NCBI GenBank assembly: GCA_036925085.1
Contig: JAUPFP010000035.1
Span: 1,664,356-1,728,355, forward strand
DNA from: Brachycybe producta
Taxonomy: Eukaryota; Arthropoda; Diplopoda; Playtdesmida; Andrognathidae
Length of the DNA stretch: 64,000 nt
Direction of reading: 5' to 3'
The position numbers and the translations under genes are program-made. Every line of letters starts with the position of its first letter. Position 1 is the stretch's first letter. Below the pieces are notes generated by a model. It worked only from the letters and a program-made list of their open reading frames with translations. It was not told where the DNA came from and did not search any database. Positions 22,199 to 34,225 of this stretch are shown here, piece by piece.

Positions 22199-24400
22199 AC
22201 TAGTACTAAGATGAATTTCATTTATGTTATATTTTTAAAATATGCTGTTATTTACAACAATTAAGAATTGACCCAACATTTTTTAAATTCCTTACAGGTT
22301 TCCGAACATTAAATTAAAGCGCCATTAGATGATTACAGTTTGACAAAATGACCTACATTAGATTTCCAAGCAACAACTGACTAAACAGTTCCAAGTACTT
22401 GCATAGGTATAGTTGAGATCAATTTCAAGAAACCATTTCACAATAATATAGACATTTATTACTAAAGAAACATCAAAGTAGCTTCAATTTCCCTTAAAGT
22501 AACAATTTTTTGTCAAAAGTTTTTAAAAAAAATCTAAAAACCCGCCTAATTTTTTTTAAAAAAATTAATGTATTTTCACAATACAGGAAAATCGTTTCGT
22601 TCAAATCTTTCAAATTAAACGTTTTAAAGTAATTTGAAAATTATTTTGCATTATAAAAATTATTACAAAATAAACTATAAATGTCATCATTTTCAAACGG
22701 AGTTTCACAATAAGTGTAATTTACAATAATTTTAAATGTGACTTCTTTAAGCATTATTAATTAAATTACGTTAAGCAAATTCAAATACTAGTCTACTTTG
22801 CAACAAAAGAATGAGTTGTAATGTTACATCTGAAGAAGTTTAATAAGACAGTTTGCAAACAGATGAATTTCTAGGCCATCCTGTAATAATGCATTTGTCG
22901 CATCAAGTACCAGTCACACCCAACTTCAGAAGGCCCCATATGTGAGTCATAAGGAAACTTGTTGGCCGACTTGCATGGTCCCACTTTCATGCCTGATTAT
23001 TCAGTGTCTATAATAAAAGAATTCTTGCACTTTTTTTTTTAACCAGACGCATGTAGCAGCAGCCAACCTCACTCATACTATACTATACATACAGGCATAT
23101 ACATAAATACAAATAATTACACTGTAACGTTTAGTTTTTATTAAGATTATAATTTTTAAGAAAAAGATTTTCATTTTGATAACCGTACGAAAACAAACCG
23201 AATGTGAGGCAGTTCAAAACAATCAACAAAAAGTTTTTCCTTATGTTTACATTCTTCCAAGTTCATATGTACATTGTTTATTATATGACGTGGAAAAAAA
23301 AACTATAAATATTATTTGTAGGTGTTTATCTTAAAAAAAAAATACCACATGTGGACATTGCACTTTCTTTTTGATTTCAAGATTTGTATGTGTATCAGTA
23401 CCCTAAAAAAACAAACTAGATACAAGGCCCAAGTTACTTGAACTTGCACAAATGTGGATTTAGTTTAACATTTTTAAGCTCAGAAAATTTAAAAGTTATA
23501 AAACAACTTCGCCCTGATAAAGCAATAAAGGAAACTCATTTTAATAAAGTGTTTTTGTTCTTCATATTCTCAAAATTTATTCTAGACAAAGAAAGTGTAG
23601 GCAAACAACAAATGCAATAAGAGTTACAAGGCTTGGGAGGAGATTGTCTTTTTTTGTGGAACATGTTAGTCATGGAACTGAACGGGTGTGTATAATGTGA
23701 CCCACGTTCAACCCACTCAAGCCCTGTTAACGTGTTAAGTAGGCTTGTAGGTGTTTGTCCACTGTGGTTATTTATACTGAATTTACTATCTGACAAAAAA
23801 TAAAGGGAGTGCCCCACTAGGATGACGTCAAAAAGTGACACTGTGACAGGGTCACAGGAAAACAAATACGTGTTCAATGAGGATTTCGTATAAAAAAAAG
23901 TGGAATTTTATGAACTTTTTAACTTCCGAGTTGAAGATTTGAACGGTGTGCTGCGTACCACACAGCTTGCTTCATTCAGTGATGTGTGCTATGTTTGTAC
24001 TGTTCTGTGAAATGTTCAGTCAATATTACTGAGAAACAACTATAGCCTTTATTCAGTAGGGGCCTAATGGCTTATAACAATTAAGAGTTAAAACTACACA
24101 ACTATACATAGCCTCAATACTATATACTAACTTAAAAGTGTAGGCCTACTTAAATGTGCCCCCCCCACATCCAAGTTTACATTACTACACTTTGCTCAAG
24201 TGCTAGTTCATATAACTTGGTAACTGCTTAATGGCTATAACTAAAGAATACTGTATTTTTGGTACTTCATTACAAAATAGAAACATGTCCGTCAAAAAAC
24301 GGGGATTTTGGAATAGAGGAAACCTATACGAATAGGGGATGTTGTCCGTCCTAGGACGTCAAATCTTTTAAATAAATATATGTTTAGATATTATATAGCA
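22199..24400. other. AT-rich DNA, no gene seen
   Basis: No domain-bearing frame. A T8A7 dyad lies near 22550 and a TAGGCCTA octamer at 24141-24148. Confidence 0.6.
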
Positions 24401-24496
24401 GATGTATACCACCATTCAGCACGGAAAGATTATAATAGTTACTTAACAGATGTATACCACCATCTAGCAGTGAAAGGTTATAATAATTATGACTGA
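24401..24496. repeat. 48-bp tandem duplication
   Basis: Two units begin GATGTATACCACCAT at 24401 and 24449. They differ at scattered positions (TTCAGCAC against CTAGCAG, AGAT against GGTT). An ordinary old tandem duplication. Confidence 0.85.
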
Positions 24497-26149
24497 CACA
24501 ACGTCAGAGCGTTCCAGAGAGAAAGATAGATATGGGTGCTCATAATAATAAAATTACGAATATACATGTATTGTTCTTTGAAAGGACGATCTCAACTTGA
24601 CGGATGATGTCCGAATTGTCTCTAAATGACAACATTTCATGATTGAGAGAAATCCCATCTGAAAGAAAGCTCTTGAGCTACAGAAATTCCACTTGTCCTG
24701 AGATGACCGCATTGAGTGACCCATCAAAATAAGCATGTACTGTATGAAATTTCACCTTTTTCTGCAAGCACAAATCTGAGTCTCAGTTATCCAGAATAGA
24801 ACAAACCTCCATTTTAACACCTGCGAATTTACTCGGAAAATTTTGTTATAATTTCTAGACATTTTCTCCTTAAAATAAACTTTAAAGTTTAAACTGACCC
24901 ACAGATGACATAACTATACAACCTAGACTTTAAATAATTGTATTATTCATTGTTGTTTTTTTTTAAACATTTTTATACTAAGCCTACAACAAAGGTTATA
25001 ACATGTCCTCTTAGTTTTTCTATGTTATTGTTGAATAAAACATATTTATAAAACAAAACAATAGAAGTATTCTTGTTTGTGGGAATTGAGAAATTTTCAA
25101 AATTCATTTATATCTAAACCTTTAAAATTTAAAAAAACTTTGTTATGATGGCCTTTCGCTATCATTCACAAAAACACTTCAACGTTTTCCTAACAACAGC
25201 AAAACTTATTTCCTTGTTCATGCACTCCATTACGTAAAAATGATTGAAATAAAGTAACTAATTACCCTATCAGACCATTAAAATACCCGGTATATTATAA
25301 AAACTAGTTAATGTATGCTTTTACAAACTAATAATGCTGATAACAATTCTTCATTTGAAGCTCATATGTTAATTAAAAAATAATACAGAAACACCTGAAT
25401 AATTTTTTTCTAAAGAAAAGTTAAGATCTTTAAAAGAAAAAAATGTTTACAACTGGATACATAAATTTTGAAAGTGTTTTCATCAAATAAACCAATGCAT
25501 AAAACATAACATGCAATTAAGAGGCTAGCATGACGTTTGTTGGGAAGTAATTGTGGGTAACATTTCATTGAACAACTTCTAATTAGTGGCGATACAGCAG
25601 CATCAATTGCATGTTTTGGTGCATGAGAAGATTCAACAAATTCTAACAAAGAAGTCAATCAGAATCTTGCTACACTTAGATTTTGTATTGGAAACAAGGT
25701 ATAACTACAGCTAAAAAGTTAACCACAATTAATTTTCTAGTGAAAACAAATGTGGTTACATTAATTATGGTTAAATTTCTAAACAATGAAGTTAAATCAC
25801 TGCATGGACACAATGTGGTTAACCACATTAATGAATGGTTAAATACGTCACTTCCTGCATTTAAACAAATTAAGCCTACATGGCGGATAAGTGAGAGCAC
25901 TCAATTTCGAACTGAATGAGGAATAGAAATTTCACAAAATGCACAAATGTTTAACATGGAGTGAAACCAAACAGGAAGTTACATGAAATCTTTTAACCAC
26001 AGGTGTCTTTTATAGGAAAACAAACAAAAGTGCCATTTCTAGCTTGTCTGCAGTTAACTATAAATATGGTTTCTGGCAGTGGAAACGACGTATAATACTA
26101 TAATAAAAATAATTTTTAGGTTTCAAAGCTATCTACTGTAACACCCGGT
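24497..26149. other. AT-rich DNA, no gene seen
   Basis: Open frames at 24554-24736, 25410-25658 and 25676-25919 show no recognisable family. Around 25710-25845 the word GTGGTTA/TAACCAC and related GGTTAA words recur in both orientations. Confidence 0.55.
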
Positions 26150-26545
26150 TATCCTGTTGTAACGACCCGAACCAGTCGTACAACATTACTAACGGTACTT
26201 ACAGTTCCTTAGGCCCGGGAAGAATTGTACCACAGGATATACCACGGTCATACCATGGTCAACGACAGGAATTTTCTACGCCCCGAAGACCCAGAGGGTA
26301 TAAGGGCCTTACTTATCATCCTACTCTCTCGCTTGCCGCACCAAGGTATGGTTGGAAAAAAAGCCTGGACCCGCCCCGTTGCGAGCAACTGAATGGTGAA
26401 CGACAGTGAAAAGATGGCTTAACTGTTGTTGGAGCCTCCTGCCGAGTTCCACCATTGAAAGGCGGCAGGGCGGAGCAGCAAATTACCGGTACCCCACAGA
26501 ATCGTAGGGGACCGGTCCAAACCGTCCCGAATGTTTTTGCACAAC
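26150..26545. other. GC-rich island of unknown origin
   Basis: Markedly richer in G+C than its surroundings, with CpG dinucleotides and a 103-codon minus-strand frame (26316-26627). The frame has no recognised domain. No splice sites or TIRs could be established. It may be the GC-rich part of an older element: the adjoining 26546-26660 matches a repeat also seen at 40440-40600. Confidence 0.4.
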
Positions 26546-26660
26546 GAACGACAAAGCCAGTCTGTTTGTCCATCTGCTTCCTATAAATTCCCACATCCTT
26601 TGAACAATTTGGGACCCAACTTTGCAAAGTTACTTCCTATAACCCTACACTATGCAAAAT
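26546..26660 (+). repeat. Dispersed repeat, copy 1 (second copy near 40440-40600)
   Basis: Shares with 40460-40560 the ordered words TGTTTGTC, TTCC, ATTCCCACA, CCTTTGA, CAAA(G)TT and TTCCTAT(A/G)ACCCTAC. Both are plus-oriented and diverged. The family class is unknown; the copies look like fragments. Confidence 0.55.
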
Positions 26661-28180
26661 TCATATTCAAGTTCAAATGGTGGGTAAGCTTGGGTACTTT
26701 CATTTATTTTAACCCAGCCCAGGCAAAGAATGAGAAAAGAGTTTTTGTTGACATTATCAATTAATTGGTTCTTGGTGGGTTCATTGCGAATTGAAATTAC
26801 ACCGATGTTTTGTCTATAAACTCGCCACGGACCGGCACCTGATGGCTCATGGACCGGTATCTGTATATGAACCAACACTTTGATTCGGCCTGGCTTAAAT
26901 GGAAACTAGATTTCAACTTTGGCTAAGAATTATTTATCTTCAGTACACTACTAATAAATTCGATGAATTCAATTTTCGAATGCTCCAAAAACATTTGCAA
27001 AAAAAATTGCTTTTATTACAGAAAGCAAAATTGATCTTAGAAAACCATTGTTGGGCGTTAGTTATTCAGTAAATACAACACTGCCTACAAAAGCAGGAGG
27101 GGTATAACTAAAAGAAACCAAATGAAAAGAAATATTCTTTCGCAAATAAACGATTCAATATATTCATTAATAATGATTGTATTCCCTACATTTTGATACT
27201 TATGTTGACCCATTGATCAATTTTTAAGAAGAATGCATTTGAGGTTTTTTTTTTCTTTTCTTCTTCCTTTTTTTAAAAAAAATGATATCAAAAGAAAAAA
27301 GTTAATTCCAGACACCCATTCTTATAAGAAAATATATTGGTAACCTATTCATTCTCACATTAGAAAGGTATGTTGCTTACATAATGAAAAAAGGGAAAGA
27401 AAAACAATTTTCCTAAAAGTTAAGTGGTGTTGGAATATTTGAGGTGAATGTGGTATTTTACGTAAGTCTGATCATGATGATGATGAAGCCAAGTTACATT
27501 ATACAGTATATATATAAAAAAAATTAAGACAAGTCACTCGAGTTCACGACCTTAAAAACGTTGTTGTGGTAACACTCTTTCCAACATCATTTTAAACAAA
27601 GCTCAAGTTGTATAAGAAGAGAGATTCGAGAAAGAGAGATTGCCTGCAGGAATCTAAAAGCCAAGAATGGATTCGCGTTCAATGACTTGACTCTCTTTTT
27701 TTTTTTTTTTAAAAAAACGACCTCAAATAAAAAGAGACGCACCTGATAGAGAAAACGTCATCGTGATGACGTCGACATCATCTATCTAGACAAATCTCAC
27801 ACACATACACATACACATTGTATTTTATTATTGAAAAACAATTTCGTAATGATAACATTATTCAAGAGTGGAATATATCTCCCCTACCTATTTAGGAAGT
27901 TAGGAAGATATTTCAATCTCAAGAAACTTGGGGGTTTTGAATTTTTAGCGTATTGTAATGATGAGTTGGAGATAAACTATGGAATCTCAAAAGACTTTTA
28001 ATATTATAAATCAATATGAGAAATATTAATATGAATCATAAATGAATGAATCGTAATGTCATTGCCCCCTTTTCATTGATGGGTATCTTAAGTGGGTACC
28101 ATTACAGTGTCACTTAAGGTGTTCTATCATACGTGACCGTCATCTATGCTAAGTGTATAAAAACAAAACAATTCATTTCA
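26661..28180. other. AT-rich DNA, no gene seen
   Basis: Contains T/A homopolymer dyads (near 27270 and 27700) and a short palindrome ACGTCATC-GT-GATGACGT at 27755-27772. No coding signal. Confidence 0.55.
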
Positions 28181-28646
28181 ATATAGAAAAGATGATTCAA
28201 CTTGAATATTTCTGTGTATGTATGTATGTATGTATGCATGTATGTAAGTGAAAGGGAGTGACCAACTGTCACTGATGTAGCATTTCTTATGAATCGATCA
28301 GAATGATTCGATTTCAGTTTCGATTAAAAATTAGAAGAAAAAAAAAATCAGTTCCATATGATACAATTCGATTTTTTTATGAAATCATTGTTAAATAACT
28401 GTTTTTATATTTTGTGTTGATTTTTAGTTAAATAGATTGATGACATTCATAACAAATCACAGCACTTTATATGTTAACAGTTCATCTTGGTAAAGTTTAA
28501 AAAAAATACTGTTATCGGTGGTTAGGTTAGTTCGATTAGGAGCACTAGGTTGCAGGTTCGCCCCTAATGAACCATTTTTAGGGGCCCCGAGAAATCAAAA
28601 CTTTAGTCAAGTATATAGGCCTACATATAAAATTGTCAAACACAAG

Positions 28647-28679
28647 TTGTGAATAGGTGTATTATACACCTATTCACAA
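28647..28679. repeat. Perfect 15-bp hairpin at the inner edge of the left arm
   Basis: TTGTGAATAGGTGTA, then the loop TTA, then the exact reverse complement. It begins exactly where the arm homology of the large inverted repeat stops, so it may mark the breakpoint of the duplication. Confidence 0.95.
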
Positions 28680-28780
28680 CAATAGGTGGGGGAGACTTTC
28701 GTTTTTGGAAATTAAAATGGCATCGTTTGGTGACTCATGAAAAGTCACTTCATTTTCAAGTTTTTATGGTTTTATTGACT

Positions 28781-28877
28781 TATTTTAAAATTTAAAAATC
28801 GTTTTTACAATCGTTGGGTAAATCTTGTCAATATTTTGAAAAGAAATTTCTAGAGGTAATTAATTGTCTCTTTAAGT
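28781..28877 (+). repeat. Diverged repeat shared with 30172-30275
   Basis: The spacer segment shares with 30172-30275 the ordered words CTTG(T/A)CAATATTTTGA, AAATTT and (A/G)GAGGTAAT, then GTCTCTTTAAG. Both copies are in plus orientation. The spacer of the large inverted repeat is thus itself repeat-derived. Confidence 0.6.
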
Positions 28878-29519
28878 TGCAAGCTCTAAGTTTAAGGCCT
28901 TGTTCACACCCTGAAGTAAAGCAGAAACAATACAATGTCGTTTTGTACTGTGCGTGGCTTGTGTGTTATTCGTGTGCGCCAACCCAAATAGTTAAAAAAT
29001 GTACAGTAAACTGTCAACCTTGCGAGGCCCCTAGATGTTGTAGGATTTCGGGGCCCCTTGTGTTTGACAATTTTATATGTAGGCCTATATACTTGACTAA
29101 AGTTTTGATTTCCCGGGGCCCCTAAAAATGGTTCATTAGGGGCGAACCTGCAACCTAGTGCTCCTAATCTAACTAACCTAACCACCGATAACAGTATATT
29201 TTTTTTAAACTTTACCAAGATGAACTGTTAACATATAAAGTGCTGTGATTTGTTATGAATGTCATCAATCTATTTAACTAAAAATCAACACAAAATATAA
29301 AAACAGTTATTTAACAATGATTTCATAAAAAAATCGAATTGTATCATATGGAACTGATTTTTTTTTCTTCTAATTTTTAATCGAAACTGAAATCGAATCA
29401 TTCTGATCGATTCATAAGAAATGCTACATCAGTGACAGTTGGTCACTCCCTTTCACTTACATACATGCATACATACATACATACACAGAAATATTCAAGT
29501 TGAATCATCTTTTCTATAT

Positions 29520-30538
29520 GATTATACTACAATAGCAGAGTTGAAAAGTCCCATTTTAGCTGTTTCGGGGTAGAATTTCTGCAAATTTGCTTATAAATAT
29601 TGTTTAATTCTGTAAAAAAGAATGTTTTAAGTTTTGAAACATCATAACAGTTGTATACCTTACTATTTTTAATGATTCAGCATGTTATTTTGTCACAATA
29701 ATTAATAAAAGTGAAAAGTTCATTAGTGCGTCTATAATTATGAAACGGTCATTTTCCAGTTTTTAATTTTTTTAATTTTTACCTTTTAAAGAAAAAAATT
29801 TCTGCCTAGCAGAAAGTTTAGAATATAAGATGATCTCTTTATACTGAAAATTTCAGGTGAATCCATTGACTATAACTCGAGTTATAACCAATTTTTGGGG
29901 TGCGTTTATATATATGAAACGCACTGTATAGGTATTGACTAGTCATATTTAACTCAATACAACCTTCCATGTGGAATAATTCAAATATTAAATCCATAGT
30001 ACTTTGAAATGAAAGTAATGTGATCAAGGTGATCGAAACACATCAGAATTCGAGTAGAGGAGTAGATTTTGGGGGATTTTGTTGCCAATGTCGGCAGTTT
30101 CCTGGCGCATCTATCTGATAAAGTTCATTTATATGAAGTCAACTGATTTTTAATTTTTTTAAATTATATTAATGAGTAATGAGTGAATTTTACAAATCGC
30201 TTTAGTAATTGTTGAATAATTCTTGACAATATTTTGACAATAAATTTTTGGAGGTAATGGTCTCTTTAAGAGTTGTTTTAAAGTTACTTGATGCACAATA
30301 TTTTAAGCACAGTGGAACACACATGCTTTATTCATAAATTGTTTCGTATACACGTATGATTTGTGTGAAAGTGGTTTGTGAGATACTTTGTAAGCATGTA
30401 TGAGTGATTGTGTCTGTCATGTCACTGAGTGATTTGTGTGTGAATGTATAATAGACTGGATTGATAATCCCCCCGCACAAATGTTTATCACAAAAGATTT
30501 ATTGTTATCAACAATTCTTATTTTATTTTTTTTTTCAG
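29520..30538. other. AT-rich DNA upstream of the LDLa exon, probably intron
   Basis: Contains a perfect 16-bp palindrome (TATAACTC with its complement) at 29871-29886 and a GTGCGTTT/AAACGCAC hairpin near 29900-29925. The diverged repeat copy is at 30172-30275. A TG-rich stretch runs 30360-30450. It ends in the acceptor of the exon at 30539. Confidence 0.5.
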
Positions 30539-30667
30539 GTGAAACCTTCACAGAAGAATGCAATTCAGTAACAGAATTCAAATGCAAAAACCACAGCAAA
30601 ACAATATGTATTCCACTTTCTAAATTAAATGATGGACATATCGATTGTGAGGATGGTTCTGATGAAG
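30539..30667 (+). CDS. Internal exon encoding one LDL-receptor class A module
   Basis: LDLa modules are about 40-residue extracellular, calcium-binding, disulfide-rich domains of receptors and secreted proteins. The exon is 129 bp, bounded by a T-run plus CAG acceptor (30536-30538) and a GTAAAA donor from 30668. Both ends split a glycine codon after its first base (phase 1-1), the usual arrangement for shuffled LDLa exons. The peptide contains EFKC, then CIPLSKLNDGHIDC, then EDGSDE: the FxC, CI, DGxxDC and DGSDE landmarks including the calcium-binding acidic cluster. There is one oddity. The fourth cysteine of the normal six (just before DG) is asparagine, and the sixth would have to lie in the next exon. 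Cysteines 4 and 6 normally pair. Asparagine at this place is, from memory, also seen in the LDLa-like N-terminus of glucosidase II beta. The parent gene is not identifiable from one module. Confidence 0.85.
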
Positions 30668-33429
30668 GTAAAAAAAATTCCATCTTTTATTTTAAAAAAT
30701 ATAATGAATATGTTCAAAGTAGTCCATTTAAAAAACCAAATAAGATTGACAACGAGAGTATAATAATATTACGTTGTATGTCTATCATCCTCATCCATTG
30801 TGCATGTTAATAATCACGGCGAAAGTTAATGTTTTTAACTTGTAAATGCATCAATGAAGAAAAATAACATGTTACATTTCGTGTTACAAGTAAACTTTTT
30901 GAACATTCAACCACAGAACAAAACACATGAATTGAATATTTCTCAAGAATAGTAGAAAAAGAGTGGTACACCGCCTACTGTGTTCAAGAATTTTAAGTAA
31001 GGAAAGAAAGAAAAAACATAACTGTTGTATTATGTAGAATAGTTTTAGTTGAAAAGAAGAAAATATGTTGCATGAAATTTAATTCCACAGGCAAGTAACT
31101 GAAAGGATTTTGAACTACTACCATTCATTAAAGAGTGACAGCTCTTTATGTTTGGTTTATAAACGACTCTGTAGCTTTACAGACAAAAGCTGACAACACA
31201 AAATTTCAAGTAGAGCCTATATTTTATGTAATACTTGTATGGCTTTTAAAATTTTAATTAATTTCCAGTTTCATTTCATTAATTTTATCATGATATTGTA
31301 CATGTATAAGAATTCTAGTCAGTCAGTCAAAGAAGTTACAATTTTCACTTTATAAACTGACTGACAAATAATGATAAAATAATACGTACTTTTTTGTGAA
31401 CTTAAAATTAATTAAATCATTTTTTCTTAACTTTCATTATAATTGCACGCTAATTACTTATGTATATGTGTTGTATTTATGACATCTTTAGGATACCTAC
31501 ATTAATTTGAGTTTAGATTTGTTTTGAAAATCCATTTTCATTTTTGTCAGAAAATGCACCCTTTTCATATTTTTCATTCCAAAAACGTAACTGACGAACA
31601 AAACCACCTAAAAACTGGTAATACGAGCTCGTATAACAGAATAACAAAAATAACCCGTCTTCTCGTCATACAATTGTTCTCCAATTCTGAATATTTATCA
31701 ATAAACAATTATGCTAGTTTTAAACACAGATCATACTGGATTTTAGGACCAAAATTAAGAAAAACTTTAGAGTTTAAATTTTTTTTTTTTCAGAAAGATT
31801 ACTTAACTTAATTTTAAGTCATCTTACTAAAAAAAATTAATCTTTTTTTTGCTTTTGCCATTTTTTAAATTAGGCTTTAAAAAAAACATTTGTTTAATTT
31901 TATTAATTCAAGCCAAGAGAAATCTCTTAAAACTTTAAAGTTTAAGAAACTAGAAAGGTTACTTTAGGGTAATTTCACGTTTGATATCTTTTAAAATAAG
32001 TATTTTTATGTGAGTTGGAAAATGATCCAACTTGAAGCCGACAATATATTTTTCATTCTTGTCTAAAAAAAAGTTTATTTTGAAAGATATTCAACGTCAA
32101 AATATTAAACGATTCACCTGTCGTTCTAGTTTCTAACACTTTCAATTTCTTCTTAGTGTTCCTCCTGAAACGCAGAATAAAAAAGAATTCTAAAAAAAAT
32201 CAGCTATTCATAAAAAAAACATCTGTGTATTTTAAATCATCTTGAATACAGTTTGCCACCTGTTTTAAAATAAACTAGCTGAGCACTTATGAGTATAATT
32301 TGACCCCTGTAATCCTGCATCTGGTACCAATTGTTTAAACATTAAAATATAAACATGAATAAACAGTAACTCAGCTGTGTACATTCTCAACAACAAAAAA
32401 ACATGTAAAGTCCCACTGATATGAAATAATAATAGTTATGAAGAATGTGAAGAAAACTGTTATTTTGTACAGGCTCATTGTTTGCTCGTATAATTAATTT
32501 CTGGTGTCGGTGTTTCATAATTACAGTACGTATTGCTTCAATGTAACAACTTGTTGAAGTATAACCTCAAGACTTTGTCTGAAGTACCCCCACATTGTAG
32601 CGCGTTCAGTTTTGTTTGCCTTTAGGTAGAAATTGCATGAGGTTAACGACTTTTTTAAACTCTATACATCTTCATGTAGAGATTTAACGGTTGAAATGGA
32701 TTTGATCAGCATGAAATTGAAACGGTTCGGTTCATAATTAACTGGATCTTCCTTTTTAATAAAAGTTGATAAATTGAAAGGAACAACCAAATTGATAATA
32801 ATAATAAGTCATTTGAATCTGTTACTATTTTTATAATATCCAATATAGATATAGCTGCACTTCAGTAGATTACCTGTAAATGCATTGTTTAATAATAAAG
32901 ATATAAAAAAAATTGACTAATGCATACATACTTTCATATTCTTTGAAGAGAAAAAAGACTGCATACGTAACCATAAATGGATAAACATTCTTAAGGTCGA
33001 TCCACCTACAGACTTTATATTAATTCTCAAACAGGGAGGAGTTGGAATAAATGAAGTGTAGGCAGAGACAACAAACTACACTTATTTTAAAGGGCAAAAA
33101 ATATGCATATTTATGAATATTTTATGCATATTTTAATTTTAATTGATAACTACTTTGCAAACAACCATGGAGGGATGGTTGTATGGTGACAGACTAAAGT
33201 CCAAATGTAGTATGCGCAATTCATTGTTAAAACAATTCAACTATTCATTTTGGAAAGTTCACAGGGGCTTTTCAGCAATGTAGCTATTGTTAGTTATTAT
33301 GACAAAGCAATTTTCATGCTGCTTTTGGACTTTGTTGTCCCTTTGCCATAGGCCATTTGAGCTGCTTGCAGAGTATTAATTCAAATTCAAATTCAAATAT
33401 GTAATCTTATATATGCAATATAGTATTAA
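30668..33429. other. AT-rich DNA downstream of the LDLa exon, probably intron
   Basis: Begins with the donor of the exon. No second exon could be recognised by eye. Around 32065-32145 there is another copy of the recurring AAGTTTATTTTGAAAGATAT motif. Confidence 0.5.
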
Positions 33430-33807
33430 AAGTCTGGTTTTGACGGGGCTAGTTTAAAAGCCGCTAGTACTACCAGTGCTTACCTACCAAGTAAGTAAGA
33501 ACTTACCTGGTATATTTGTATTTACATGGGGCTAGTAAAAATAGTGGCAAGGAGCTAGTTTTATGGCTACTGGCTAGTTATATTGGAAATTCTAAGCAAG
33601 TTGATGTTTCCACGGGGTAACTGGAAGGTGGAAGTAGACCACGTTACCAGGAAGAAGACAGAAAAGTAGCCAGGTTCTCAACTTGATTTATCACAATCCC
33701 TGTATAAGTGCAAGTTACTAGCGAGGCTATTTACATTGTATAAGCTTGCGTTAGTTTACTGTCTGCTAGCACTAGTGACTTTTAAACTAGCCCCGTGAAA
33801 TCCAGGC
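33430..33807. mobile_element. TTAA-associated MITE with ~40-bp TIRs
   Basis: Left end AGTCTGGTTTTGACGGGGCT then AGTTTAAAAG. Right end on the other strand GCCTGGATTTCACGGGGCT then AGTTTAAAAG. TTAA lies outside both ends (33426-33429 and 33808-33811), with one or two extra bases at the left. The interior is rich in CTAGT words, which increases its self-pairing. No coding sequence. Confidence 0.78.
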
Positions 33808-33987
33808 TTAATTGTTTTGTACCGATCTCTGAATCATTGGAAAGAAGAATTGCCAGTGAACTATATTGTCTCTTAAAATGCAATGTAAAAAAAATTATGA
33901 ATCCCATAAAACAGCGATTCTTAAACCCGGAATCAGGAGAGATGTTGTCAATAGCATATCAAAAATTCAAAGAGCAGGGTTATACAC
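33808..33987 (+). CDS. Low-confidence candidate exon
   Basis: An open frame runs out of the MITE's right end and encodes LERRIASELYCLLKC, IMNPIKQRFLNPESGE and KFKEQGYT. It is followed directly by a strong donor, GTGAGT, at 33988 (phase 1). Amino-acid use looks more protein-like than that of other AT-rich frames here. There is no convincing acceptor between the MITE and the frame, and I recognise no family. The start is arbitrary. It could be chance or a relic. Confidence 0.2.
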
Positions 33988-34225
33988 GTGAGTGGGCCTA
34001 CATAATCTTATAGAAGTTTCGATAAAATATGTACTTCTACGTGTATTCATCATTTAATGTGTGTATTCTCACATTACACAATTTAAAATAGCAAGATGTG
34101 GAACCTGTGTTAGAGGATTATTATCGACATTATCGGGATAAGTAATAACATGTAAACCACATTCGTTGTAATGTAAGAGTATAGTAATAACATCCGCGAG
34201 GATGTTGCGGGATCTTGGACTTAAG

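Larger units (their letters stand above)
28181..29519. repeat. Large inverted repeat: two ~465-bp arms around a 410-bp spacer
   Basis: The left arm 28181-28646 is the near-perfect reverse complement of the right arm 29057-29519. Matching landmarks include ATATAGAAAAGATGATTC at the outer edge, the (TGTA)n tract, CCAACTGTCACTGATGTAGC, GGTTGCAGGTTCGCCCC, and CACAAG at the inner edge. Only a handful of differences and small indels are visible over the arms. The two overlapping open frames on opposite strands at 28814-29218 follow from this symmetry and from the spacer, and are not considered genes. No target duplication was found outside the arms. The origin may be a foldback-type element or an inverted segmental duplication. 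Confidence 0.96.

Noticed and set aside
28814..29218. Two ~104-codon frames on opposite strands
   Set aside because: They lie in the spacer and arm of the large inverted repeat, overlap each other and have no domain.
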